Positions 40,863 through 49,345 of a stretch of 64,000 bases of DNA are shown here, one piece after another. Position 1 is the stretch's first letter. Each line of letters starts with the position of its first letter. Source of the DNA: Chromatiales bacterium (GTDB taxonomy: Bacteria > Pseudomonadota > Gammaproteobacteria > Chromatiales > Chromatiaceae); contig JANQEV010000043.1 of the NCBI GenBank assembly GCA_028278145.1, positions 1-64,000 on the forward strand, written 5' to 3'. Made by a program: the position numbers and the translations under genes. The notes under the pieces are model-generated. The model was not told where the DNA came from and did no database searches. It saw only the letters and a list, made by a program, of their open reading frames with translations.

Positions 40863-41540
40863 ATGACTTCTCACGATCAGAAAACAGTACAGGAGCCGAC
40901 AGCCGCGGAGTATGTCCTTGGCACCCTGCATGGTGATGAGCGCGTTCGGTTTGAGCAACGTCTAGCATCTGACATGGGTCTACAGGCTGAAGTGACAGCT
41001 TGGGAAGAGCGGCTAAATCCGATGCTGGATACAGTTGATCCGGTACAGCCCCCACCAGCGGTGTGGCAGCAGATTCAGCAACGTATAGAACCAGAAGAAG
41101 AGAAGCCTGGTCTCTGGAACAGCCTGGCCTTCTGGCGCAACCTGGGAATGGTAGCTGCCACTTTGGTATTGGGGCTGGGTCTGACCATATTCGGAATGCA
41201 GAGTGACCCAGAGCTTGAACGGGTGCTGATGGTTACCAACAACCAGGCCCAGGTTGAGTGGGTGGTTGGAAACAGCGGCAGTGACAATATGCTCCAGGTC
41301 AAAGCGATTGCACCACCGAATCTGCCCGAAGGTAAGGTGTGTCAGCTCTGGATGGAGACCATGGATGGGACCTTGAGGCCGGTTGGGGTCATGCCACATA
41401 CCGGGATCAGAACTATGCCGGCACCGGCTAATCTTAACCAGAGTAAAAGTTTCAAAATCAGTATTGAGTCAGAGCATGATCTGCCAACCTCAAAGCCCAC
41501 CGGACAGTTTGTATTCGAAGGCAAGCTGATTCAGATATAA
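40863..41540 (+). CDS. RskA-like anti-sigma factor, paralogue 2
   Basis: It closely resembles the gene before it: AAEYVLGTLHGDERVRFEQRL, a helix NLGMVAATLVLGLGLTIFGM, CQLWMETMDGTLRPVGVMPH and a closing FVFEGKLIQI. I use the ATG at 40863 (225 residues), which places the conserved EYVLGTL block the same distance from the start as in the other two paralogues; an ATG 27 bases earlier is too close to AAGGAG. It is a membrane protein with a cytoplasmic sigma-binding end. It has its own ECF-type promoter and is followed by a strong terminator. Confidence 0.87.
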   Translation: MTSHDQKTVQEPTAAEYVLGTLHGDERVRFEQRLASDMGLQAEVTAWEERLNPMLDTVDPVQPPPAVWQQIQQRIEPEEEKPGLWNSLAFWRNLGMVAATLVLGLGLTIFGMQSDPELERVLMVTNNQAQVEWVVGNSGSDNMLQVKAIAPPNLPEGKVCQLWMETMDGTLRPVGVMPHTGIRTMPAPANLNQSKSFKISIESEHDLPTSKPTGQFVFEGKLIQI

Positions 41541-41552
41541 AAGCTTCCAGCT

Positions 41553-41588
41553 AACGTCTGCACCCGTAAACAGGGTGCAGGCGTTTTT
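41553..41588 (+). terminator. Intrinsic terminator after paralogue 2
   Basis: CTGCACCC (41558-41565) pairs with GGGTGCAG (41573-41580), extended outward by AACG and CGTT with one mispair, and is followed by a run of five T (41584-41588). This is a classical Rho-independent terminator that isolates paralogue 3 from readthrough. Confidence 0.85.
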
Positions 41589-41636
41589 GTATCAAACATA
41601 AATATGTAATCTCCAGCCGGAAAACTCCCTCACACT

Positions 41637-41662
41637 GAAACCATTGCCGGAGGCATTACGTA
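41637..41662 (+). promoter_or_regulatory. ECF-type promoter before paralogue 3
   Basis: GAAAC (41637-41641) and CGTA (41659-41662) with a 17-base spacer. The flanking bases CT before and CCTT after match the promoter at 40669-40694, while the spacers differ, which argues for selection on the two boxes rather than simple copying. Confidence 0.7.
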
Positions 41663-41733
41663 CCTTAAATAGGACGTAATAGATTCAATATGTGTGGCAA
41701 AACAGTGTGAGATAGAACGAAGGTTGGTACTGA

Positions 41734-42414
41734 ATGGCACAGGCAGCAAAACATAGTAGTTATTCCGATCAGGCAGGTGAATATGTACTTGGTACTCTCA
41801 CTGGCAGTGAGCGGGAACAGTTTGAGCTGCGGATGCAGAGTGACCACAGAGTGCAGGCCGAGGTTTATAGCTGGAACCGGCGTCTGCAGCCACTACTGGA
41901 TATGCTTAAACCTGTAACGCCTCCCAGGGTGGTGTGGCAGCGCATACAACACCGGCTAAAACCACAGCATGTGAAGAATGGGCTCTGGGATAGTCTACGG
42001 TTTTGGCGCAATCTTGGGTTGGTGGCCGCTACCCTGGTGCTGGGTCTGGGGCTTGGCATATTTGGTCTGCGCCAGGACCTGGGTAAGGATAGAGTGATGA
42101 TGATTGCCAGTAACGACAGGCAACATGTGGAGTGGGTGGTTGCTGCCACGGGTCAGGATGATATGTTGCATATAAAGGCTATTGCGCCACCAGCACTAGC
42201 CCATGGTCTGGTTTGCCACCTCTGGATGGAGACGGCTGATGGTATGTTCAAAGCGGTGGGTGTACTGCCGCACAGCGGCAGCAAGATGATGCTGATGCCG
42301 GCAAGGTTGCAAGATAACAACGGCTTTAAGGTGAGTGTTGAGCTGGAGAACAGCTTGCCGAATAGTGGTCCCAGCGGTCCGGTGATATTCAGTGGCAAGA
42401 TGACACGAATTTAA
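41734..42414 (+). CDS. RskA-like anti-sigma factor, paralogue 3
   Basis: The third copy of the family in 2.6 kb, 226 residues. It keeps the AGEYVLGTLTGSEREQFELRM start, the WRNLGLVAATLVLGLGLGIFG membrane helix (in pieces) and the periplasmic CHLWMETADGMFKAVGVLPH strand, but diverges more than the first two, with a basic first half (RRLQPLLDMLKPVTPP) and shorter linker. It is preceded by its own ECF promoter. It could bind the same sigma factor, a different one, or act as a periplasmic sensor variant. Confidence 0.86.
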   Translation: MAQAAKHSSYSDQAGEYVLGTLTGSEREQFELRMQSDHRVQAEVYSWNRRLQPLLDMLKPVTPPRVVWQRIQHRLKPQHVKNGLWDSLRFWRNLGLVAATLVLGLGLGIFGLRQDLGKDRVMMIASNDRQHVEWVVAATGQDDMLHIKAIAPPALAHGLVCHLWMETADGMFKAVGVLPHSGSKMMLMPARLQDNNGFKVSVELENSLPNSGPSGPVIFSGKMTRI

Positions 42415-42550
42415 TTATTCAAAACTAAAAAAACATCCTCGTAACAAGAGATGCTCTTGATTCCTCCTTAACTTTATTGCTGTATGAAAGATGCCATACT
42501 TGATGCAGGGCATGTGTTCTGTAACCGGAACTTCTGATTTCTGATATGCT

Positions 42551-42575
42551 GGAACTCAAGCTCATAAATGGCGTA
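42551..42575 (+). promoter_or_regulatory. Possible ECF-type promoter before the RND transporter
   Basis: GGAAC (42551-42555) and CGTA (42572-42575) with a 16-base spacer. The -35 is closer to the general ECF consensus than the two upstream sites but the spacer is one base shorter and the flanks do not match, so inclusion in the same regulon is tentative. Confidence 0.4.
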
Positions 42576-42693
42576 TGACAATAACACGATGGTTATGCAG
42601 GATGATCAGCGGGTCTGACGATACATAAGATTGTGACACTAGCTGGGCGTGGTACATTCTGAATAGAATAAACAATGCAGGGATAATCCTTAA

Positions 42694-44946
42694 GTGAATA
42701 GTTTCAAGACCCTGATAATCAACTCGATTCTGCGTCATCCCTGGATCATATTATTTCTCGTGGTCTGTATAACCTCGCTGCTGGGTACCGGGATTATGCA
42801 GTTGCGGTTTGATATGTCCACTGAGCGCCTGCTGTTGGGTAACAGTGAGTCCATGCAGACCTTACATAGGTTCAGGCAGACCTTTGGCAATGATGATCTG
42901 CTGGTTCTGGTGTTGCAGGATGAACGCGTATTTTCTCACCCCGAGGCCTATTCGCGTCTGAAAGAACTCACCGATCGCCTTGGTGCCCTGCCAGGGGTGG
43001 AGGAGGTGGCCAGTTTGGCTAACCTGCCTGAGCCCAAGATCCCCAGCTTTTTTGGTGAAGAAAGCAAGTCCAAGGCCATGGCCAAGTTGTGGAAAAGAGT
43101 AGTGGAGGATGTCTTGGTCTCCAAGGATGGTACTGTGGCTGCTATACATATCAATCCCTCCATGGAACTGGATGACAGGGCCATGATTGATCTGGTGGCC
43201 TCCATTGAGGAGATCGGCCGGCAGCGGGCCGATGATCTATATATGGTAGGTGTGCCATCAGTCAAGAAGGGTATGATGGATGCCGTGGTGCAGGATGCTG
43301 TTAACGCCACCATGATTGCAGTGTTATTGGTGGTGATAGTGCTGGGTTATCTGTTTCGTGACCCCTGGTCAGTATTGGTGCCACTGGCCACCATCTTTCT
43401 GTCTCTGATCTCGGTAGCTGGTTTTATGGGATTGCTTGGGATCAGCCTCAATAGCTGGACCGTATTGATTGCACCACTACTGTTTGTCATTGGTATTGCC
43501 GGGCTGGTACATATCTTGGCCAATTACAAGGGCCGGTGTGCCAGTCACCATAATCCTTTTGATGCGCTGCAATACGCACTGCAGCGCAATCTGATTCCCT
43601 GCCTGCTAACCAGCATAACCACCATGTTGGGTTTTCTATCGCTCACCTTGGGCGAGACCCCGGTCTTGAAGGAATTTGGGATCAGCGCTGCCTTTGGGGT
43701 AGGTACCGCCTTCATCCTCTCCATTACATTTATGCCTGCAACACTGATCCTGCTGCCTGGCCTGTCCACCAGGATCTGTGACCCCAGAAAGGTGAAAATG
43801 CCATCCATAACGCTGCTTAGGGCGGCCATAGGCAAGAGGTCTTACCTTATTGTTATAGCCACACTGCTGCTATGTGGCGTGGCAACCTATGGGGTTAGGA
43901 ATATCTCGGTAGACACCAATATATTGAAGGTGTTTAAGGATGATCATCCAGTTTCCGTGGCCCACAATTTCGTTAAGCAACATTTGGCTGGCAGCGTTCC
44001 TTTGGAGGTGATGGTGGAGGGGAAGCCTGGTCAGTTGATGTCACTTAAGTCACTGCAGTCAATTAATGGTTTCCAACAGGCAGTGGAGCAAAATCCTCTG
44101 GTGCTGCGTACAATCTCACTGGCGGATATAATGAAGGCCACTACGCCAAGCTGGGCCCTGGGTAGTGACAGTAATGGCCTGCCCAATGACCGCATTTTGC
44201 GCATGGCCTGGTCCATGATGTCCAAGATGGCTGACACAGAGAGGTCTCTGTCAAAGCTGATCAGTCGCGATCAATCCAAGGCCCGTATAACGGTGCTTAC
44301 CAAGGTTACAGGAACCCAGGATACTGGAGTCCTTATGGATGACCTTAACCGGGCCAGTGAGCACTTCTTCAAAGATGGGCTCAAGGGACATGTGACCGGC
44401 TCCATCGCGGTCTATACTGCAGCCATTGGTCGTTTGGTAAATCAACAGATTGTTTCCTTCCTAGGCGCCTGCGCTACGATTTTTCTCACCATCGTGCTGG
44501 TCTTCCGCTCCCTCAGGGTTGGTATCTTCAGCGTGGTGCCAAATTTGCTCACGGTGTTGACCGTGTTTGGGGTGATGGGATTGAGTATGGTGCGGCTGGA
44601 CTTCTTCAATGTCATGATTGCCTCTATAGCGCTTGGAATAGCAGTGGACAATGCCATCCATTTTATGGCCCGCGTTGAGCGCCGACTTGGCTCCGGTGCA
44701 AGTGTACCCAGGGCCACCTGGCGCAGCCTGAAAGAGGTGCAGACTCCCATCATTACTACTTCTCTGATTCTTGGGCTGGGTTTTCTGGGGGTCGCGCTCT
44801 CGGCGTCTCTGGGTGGTGCAGAGCGTTTTGCTCTGTTTACGGCCTTGGCTATTGGTGTGTCACTGTTGGCTACGCTATTCGTATTACCGGTGTTGCTGCT
44901 ACGGCTGTGCCGTGACAGGAGGGATAAAATAGTCAGTACCTTGTAG
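42694..44946 (+). CDS. RND/MMPL superfamily exporter
   Basis: The 750-residue inner-membrane protein has the two-fold repeat of RND-type lipid or hopanoid exporters: a first helix at about 15-35, a large periplasmic loop, a block of five helices (about 205-355, with FGISAAFGVGTAFILSITFMP), a second periplasmic loop and a second block (about 590-740, with IASIALGIAVDNAIHFMARV). It resembles MMPL/HpnN-like proteins rather than tripartite drug pumps, and no membrane-fusion gene is adjacent. The start is a GTG at 42694 with AGGG upstream. A possible ECF promoter precedes it; it is convergent with the sigma-54 regulator gene. Confidence 0.85.
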   Translation: MNSFKTLIINSILRHPWIILFLVVCITSLLGTGIMQLRFDMSTERLLLGNSESMQTLHRFRQTFGNDDLLVLVLQDERVFSHPEAYSRLKELTDRLGALPGVEEVASLANLPEPKIPSFFGEESKSKAMAKLWKRVVEDVLVSKDGTVAAIHINPSMELDDRAMIDLVASIEEIGRQRADDLYMVGVPSVKKGMMDAVVQDAVNATMIAVLLVVIVLGYLFRDPWSVLVPLATIFLSLISVAGFMGLLGISLNSWTVLIAPLLFVIGIAGLVHILANYKGRCASHHNPFDALQYALQRNLIPCLLTSITTMLGFLSLTLGETPVLKEFGISAAFGVGTAFILSITFMPATLILLPGLSTRICDPRKVKMPSITLLRAAIGKRSYLIVIATLLLCGVATYGVRNISVDTNILKVFKDDHPVSVAHNFVKQHLAGSVPLEVMVEGKPGQLMSLKSLQSINGFQQAVEQNPLVLRTISLADIMKATTPSWALGSDSNGLPNDRILRMAWSMMSKMADTERSLSKLISRDQSKARITVLTKVTGTQDTGVLMDDLNRASEHFFKDGLKGHVTGSIAVYTAAIGRLVNQQIVSFLGACATIFLTIVLVFRSLRVGIFSVVPNLLTVLTVFGVMGLSMVRLDFFNVMIASIALGIAVDNAIHFMARVERRLGSGASVPRATWRSLKEVQTPIITTSLILGLGFLGVALSASLGGAERFALFTALAIGVSLLATLFVLPVLLLRLCRDRRDKIVSTL

Positions 44947-45007
44947 TAGGGCCAACCATTGCATGCAGCGCTTGTTATTCCTGGATACTAGCTGATCGGT
45001 TCTACGA

Positions 45008-46399
45008 TCAGGTGGTTAAGCTCTCCTCCTCATCATCCCCGGCATTTTTGAACTGCTCAGGAGTGGTGAGATTGTAATGCTTGATCATGCGTCGCAGGCG
45101 TGGACGGGAGATGCCCAGGGTTTCACAGGCCTTGCCCTTGTGCCAGTTTGTTGCTTCCAGTACTCGGGCAATATGGGTAGCCTCTATCTCTTCCAGGCTG
45201 CAGTCCTCAAGCGGCTTGCTTTCACTGTCTGCACTCGCTGCATGTTGTCGGAGTTGCGCTGGGAGTAGATCATCTGAGAGGGTATCTCCGCGCGACAGGG
45301 CGATACTTTTCATCAGTACGTTTTCCAGTTCCCGCACGTTTCCCGGCCAATCATACTGTTCCAGTGCATCCAGGGTGGCGCGGGATATATGGCTGACATT
45401 GCGATGCAGCTCTTTGTTGATGCGACCGATTAGGACCTGGATCAGGTCAATCAGATCTTCCTTGCGTTCACGCAGAGGAGGTAGATGGATGTTTACCACC
45501 TGCAGACGGTAGTAGAGGTCTTCGCGAAACTCTCCTGTCTGTACCCGTTCTGCCAGATCCACATTAGTTGCGGTTATTACCCTGGCATTGGTCTTCTGAG
45601 CAGTTTTGGCGCCCAGGGGGGTAAACTCCTTGTACTGTAGTACTCGCAGCAGCTTGGCCTGCATGGAAGGCGACATCTCTCCTACTTCATCCAGAAATAT
45701 AGTGCCGTCGTTGGCCAGGGCGAACTTGCCATCCTGTTTTCCAACAGCGCCGGTAAAGGCGCCTTTCTCATGGCCAAACATGTCCGACTCCAGGAGTGTC
45801 TCCACCAGGGCGGCACAGTTGACTGCCACAAATGGCCCATCTGGGGTTTCGCTGGATTTGTGGATGGCACGCGCCACAAGTTCTTTACCGGTACCGGACT
45901 CTCCAGTAATCAGAACCGTGGCCGGACTCTTGGCTACCATGCCAATGGTTTTGAAAACCTCTTTCATCCCGCGACTGCGACCCACCATGGTAAGGGTATT
46001 GGCATCGTTACTGCTGGCTGAGAGCAGGTCATCGTCCTGACCCTGATTGACCAGTAGCTTGTCGATGGCGCTGTCCAGCTCCTCGATATCTATGGGTTTA
46101 TGAATGTAATCATCAGCACCCTTTTGCATGGCTTCAATTGTACTTTCCATGTCATGGAATGCGGTGATCATGATGATGCGGCAGTTCGGAAGCAGTTGTT
46201 TGAACTCTGGTAGTCCCTCCAGGCCGGATCGCCCTGGCATGCGGATATCCAGGATTATCAGGTCAATTTCACTTTGAGCGGCTTTCAGACCATCTTCCAC
46301 GCTGTGTGCCAGGGAGATATTGTGGCCCTGGCCATTCAGGTGTACCTGTAGAGTCCTGCAGCTGGCTACGTCATCATCAATGATAAGAATATTACTCAT
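45008..46399 (-). CDS. Sigma-54-dependent response regulator (NtrC family)
   Basis: The 463-residue activator has a receiver domain (acceptor Asp51 in LIILDIRMPGRSGLE), an AAA+ domain with Walker A TGESGTGKELVARAIH, the sigma-54 contact loop GAFTGA (in GHEKGAFTGAVG) and the Walker B region GTIFLDEVGEM, and a Fis-type helix-turn-helix at the end (ACETLGISRPRLRRMIKHY). It overlaps the sensor kinase gene by four bases. It is the last gene of the long minus-strand operon, whose own promoter and the divergent one both look sigma-54 dependent, so it probably controls both, including itself. Confidence 0.95.
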   Translation of the reverse strand: MSNILIIDDDVASCRTLQVHLNGQGHNISLAHSVEDGLKAAQSEIDLIILDIRMPGRSGLEGLPEFKQLLPNCRIIMITAFHDMESTIEAMQKGADDYIHKPIDIEELDSAIDKLLVNQGQDDDLLSASSNDANTLTMVGRSRGMKEVFKTIGMVAKSPATVLITGESGTGKELVARAIHKSSETPDGPFVAVNCAALVETLLESDMFGHEKGAFTGAVGKQDGKFALANDGTIFLDEVGEMSPSMQAKLLRVLQYKEFTPLGAKTAQKTNARVITATNVDLAERVQTGEFREDLYYRLQVVNIHLPPLRERKEDLIDLIQVLIGRINKELHRNVSHISRATLDALEQYDWPGNVRELENVLMKSIALSRGDTLSDDLLPAQLRQHAASADSESKPLEDCSLEEIEATHIARVLEATNWHKGKACETLGISRPRLRRMIKHYNLTTPEQFKNAGDDEEESLTT

Positions 46400-49011
46400 G
46401 GCTCAACGCTCTCGTTTTCGATTTCTAACTGCTGAGGTGATGTTTCAATCTTGGGGTTAACCGGCAGTACCAGAGAAATACGGGTGCCCTGGGGTATGTT
46501 ATGTGCCAGTTGGATGCTGCCTTGGTGCTGATCCAGTATTCGTTTTACTATGGCTAGTCCCAGTCCTGTTCCCTTGGCCTTGGTGGTAAAAAATGGTTCG
46601 AACAGGCGTTCCTTATCGTCTATTTCAATGCCAAGGCCATTGTCACAGATCTCTATGCAAATGCCGGTCCCCTGTTTACCCAGGTCCAGCATCATCTTGA
46701 TGGATATCTTGGGGTGCTCCACCATCTCACTGGCCTGGACAGCATTAGTGATCAGGTTGGAAAACACCTGTCTTAGCTTGGTAGCGTCCCCAAGTACTGT
46801 GGGTAGTCCTGACTGGTAATCAGCGGTTAGTTCGACGTTAGCCTGTTCCAGGCGACGTTGTGACAGGCCTATGGCCATATCCATAATCCGCTCTATATCA
46901 ATCCATTCCGGCTTTATGGCGTCAGGTTTCGAAAAGGTAAGTATGTCGGATAGGATCTCTTCCATGTAACGGATCTGCTCCAGTGAGATGTGGCGCAGTT
47001 CTTCGTTATCACGCTGAAATTTGGGATCAGTCTGCTTGCCTAGTATTTGCAGCGTCATCTTCACGGAGGACAATGGATTTCTGAGATCGTGTGCAATCAT
47101 ACTGGCCATACGTCCCATGGCGGTCAGGGCCTGGGTGCGGGCCAGTTCCCGGTTCCTTTCTGCTACCTCATGTTCCAGACGCTTGCGCTCGGTAATATCC
47201 TCTTTCAACGATAGGTAGTGGGTGATCTCTCCCTCAGGATTACGAATGGCGGATATGGCTGCGGCTTCCCAGTACAGGTCGCCGTTCTTTTTCTTGTTGT
47301 GGAACTCGCCGCGCCACTCCTGGCCGTGGTTGATACTCTGCCAGAGCTTGGCGTACTCGGTCTCGCTGGTCTCCCCGGATTTCAACAGGCGTGGGTTTTT
47401 GCCTATTACTTCATCCTTGCTATAACCGGAGACCTCGGTGAATTTTGGATTCACATATTCAATCTGTCCCTCTCGGTCTGTGATCATAACAATGCTGGGG
47501 CTCTGCTCCACTGCACTGGAGAGTTTACGCAGCTCCTCTTCCGCACGTTTTGATTCAGTAATATCCTCACCGATTCCGGTTACTCCTATGACATTGCCTG
47601 CAGTATCGTAGGAGAGGGTGTTATTCCAGGAGATCAGCCTGATCTGACCATTCTTGGTTTTAACCTGGTTTTCATAGTGTGAAGGGAATGCTGTGGGATC
47701 AGTAATCTGTGCAATGATGTCACTCACTTCCTCTTTTAACTCATCCGGGACAAACTGATCCAGCCAGTTTTTACCCACCACTTCGTTGCGGTGCCAGCCG
47801 GTCATGCCTAGAAAGTAATCATTGCAGAATGTCACTTCGCCATAGCTGTTAAGTGAGATGGCTGCAAGGTCGATATTCTCCAGGGTGTGCCGGAAACGCT
47901 GCTCATACTCTCTCTGGGCCTCGGCCAGGCGATGCAGGTTTTGCGAGTAGGCCAAAAACCATGTGATCAGAGCCATCAGCAGGAACATGCCGATGTAGAG
48001 TGCGATATGGTTCTGGATGAAAAAGGGCAGGGTGGCAGAGAGTTTTTTAGATGTGATGTGGGATATTACCTTCCACTCGCTGGCGCTTGGTATCCTGGTG
48101 CTCAACCGCTGGATTGGCGGATCAGACTCCATAACTGCCGGGCGTGGGCTCACTGTTGCATAGGTAAACAGACCTTCGTGTGTCTGGATCTGTCCACTGT
48201 CTGATCTGCTGATCTGTTTCCAGGCCTGCTTATGTTGCTCACTGAAGGTGCGATCATGCCCCAGCATAAAGCCCCACTCATCGTTGCTGTTGGGACTGCT
48301 TAACCAGTAGCCATCGCTATTGACCAGTTGTACATGATCCACAATGTTGGCAGCGGCACGTTTGAAGCTGTTGATCAGTCGATCACCGAAGTAGTTGAGA
48401 ACTATTACCCCTTTCTTTATGCCGTCACGGTCAAATACCGGAGTGGCAAACCGCAGCATGGGTTTCAATGGGTACTCTATGCTGCCCCCTTCAATATTCA
48501 GATCCAGAGGGGAGATATAGATGTTGCCCCGGTCCTGATTAAAAGCCTCTTTGAAGTAATAACGGCTGGACTTGTTCTGCAGATAGCGTCGTGCAACTCG
48601 CTGTGGTTTACCGCCGGAAAAATTGATGCGCACGATCTCCATACCAGAGCTGTTCAGGTATCTGATCTGATCATAAAGCCCTTTCTTTTCTGAGAATACT
48701 TGGAACTCGGTGGTGATCTGTTTTTCATCGAAGTAGGTAAGGTCGTCAGGCAGCCCTTGCTCTTCAACATGTTTGGCCAGGAACAGCAGGTCACTGACCA
48801 CGGCGGTAATATCACTTACGATTGCATGTTTGGCCAGGTTGACGTTGAGTGATTCGCTGGCTTCAATTGAGTTCCGTTCCGTGGTGTAGAAGGTGTAGTA
48901 GTGCATAGAGCCAACTATGAACAGGACCGCGCACAGAGGCAGAAAGATCCCCAGGAACCTCTTTAACAGTCCCAGTTTGGATGTTCTATGTGGCGGTGGT
49001 GCTATTGGCAT
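46396..49011 (-). CDS. Membrane sensor histidine kinase with Cache-like and two PAS domains
   Basis: The 871-residue kinase has a membrane helix (about 17-38), a periplasmic dCache-like sensor (about 50-330, with IRYLNSSGMEIVRINFSGG and FVFD-type strands), a second helix near residue 340 (IALYIGMFLLMALITWFLA), two PAS domains with PAC motifs, and a kinase core: H-box SMIAHDLRNPLSSVK (His641), N-box NLITNAVQASEM, and GTGLGLAIVKRIL. It is the evident partner of the following regulator. The ligand is unknown, but the operon context suggests a redox, respiratory or haem-related signal. Confidence 0.93.
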   Translation of the reverse strand: MPIAPPPHRTSKLGLLKRFLGIFLPLCAVLFIVGSMHYYTFYTTERNSIEASESLNVNLAKHAIVSDITAVVSDLLFLAKHVEEQGLPDDLTYFDEKQITTEFQVFSEKKGLYDQIRYLNSSGMEIVRINFSGGKPQRVARRYLQNKSSRYYFKEAFNQDRGNIYISPLDLNIEGGSIEYPLKPMLRFATPVFDRDGIKKGVIVLNYFGDRLINSFKRAAANIVDHVQLVNSDGYWLSSPNSNDEWGFMLGHDRTFSEQHKQAWKQISRSDSGQIQTHEGLFTYATVSPRPAVMESDPPIQRLSTRIPSASEWKVISHITSKKLSATLPFFIQNHIALYIGMFLLMALITWFLAYSQNLHRLAEAQREYEQRFRHTLENIDLAAISLNSYGEVTFCNDYFLGMTGWHRNEVVGKNWLDQFVPDELKEEVSDIIAQITDPTAFPSHYENQVKTKNGQIRLISWNNTLSYDTAGNVIGVTGIGEDITESKRAEEELRKLSSAVEQSPSIVMITDREGQIEYVNPKFTEVSGYSKDEVIGKNPRLLKSGETSETEYAKLWQSINHGQEWRGEFHNKKKNGDLYWEAAAISAIRNPEGEITHYLSLKEDITERKRLEHEVAERNRELARTQALTAMGRMASMIAHDLRNPLSSVKMTLQILGKQTDPKFQRDNEELRHISLEQIRYMEEILSDILTFSKPDAIKPEWIDIERIMDMAIGLSQRRLEQANVELTADYQSGLPTVLGDATKLRQVFSNLITNAVQASEMVEHPKISIKMMLDLGKQGTGICIEICDNGLGIEIDDKERLFEPFFTTKAKGTGLGLAIVKRILDQHQGSIQLAHNIPQGTRISLVLPVNPKIETSPQQLEIENESVEP

Positions 49012-49340
49012 TGTTGGTCGATATACCTCTGCAGCCTGTTCATATAATCGTTCAATGCTTCGTTACTGTCACGTGGTACCAGAAAAGTAAGGCGGGCCGC
49101 AATAATATATGGCTTCCTGTCGCCAGCTCCGGCCGGGGTCTTTTCGGTCAATACCTGGTATACCCGCTGCATGACACTCACCGGATATTCGCAGTAGCGT
49201 GGTAGGGTGATGTTTCTGGAGTACCATTGGGCAGCCGCTGAAATCCCCAACAGGATAAGCAGAATAGTCAGTACCAGCCGGGCCGGATGGAAGGCCGCTG
49301 TCTGCTCTAGTTCTGGTGTGCTCAGATGTTCTGTTGTCAT
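49002..49340 (-). CDS. Small single-pass membrane protein of unknown function
   Basis: The 112-residue protein has one helix (about 22-38, LVLTILLILLGISAAAQWY) with a cytoplasmic N-terminus and a periplasmic tail of about 70 residues containing two cysteines (RYCEYPV and the C-terminal DQQCQ). It overlaps the kinase gene by ten bases and lies five bases after hemY, so it is tightly held in the operon. I do not recognise the family; it may be an accessory sensor or a partner of the kinase. Confidence 0.7.
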   Translation of the reverse strand: MTTEHLSTPELEQTAAFHPARLVLTILLILLGISAAAQWYSRNITLPRYCEYPVSVMQRVYQVLTEKTPAGAGDRKPYIIAARLTFLVPRDSNEALNDYMNRLQRYIDQQCQ

Positions 49341-49345
49341 AGAGT

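Noticed and set aside
44992-45011. Terminator between the RND transporter and the regulator gene
   Set aside because: CTGATCG/CGATCAG pair over a six-base loop, but there is no T tract and the hairpin overlaps the regulator stop codon.
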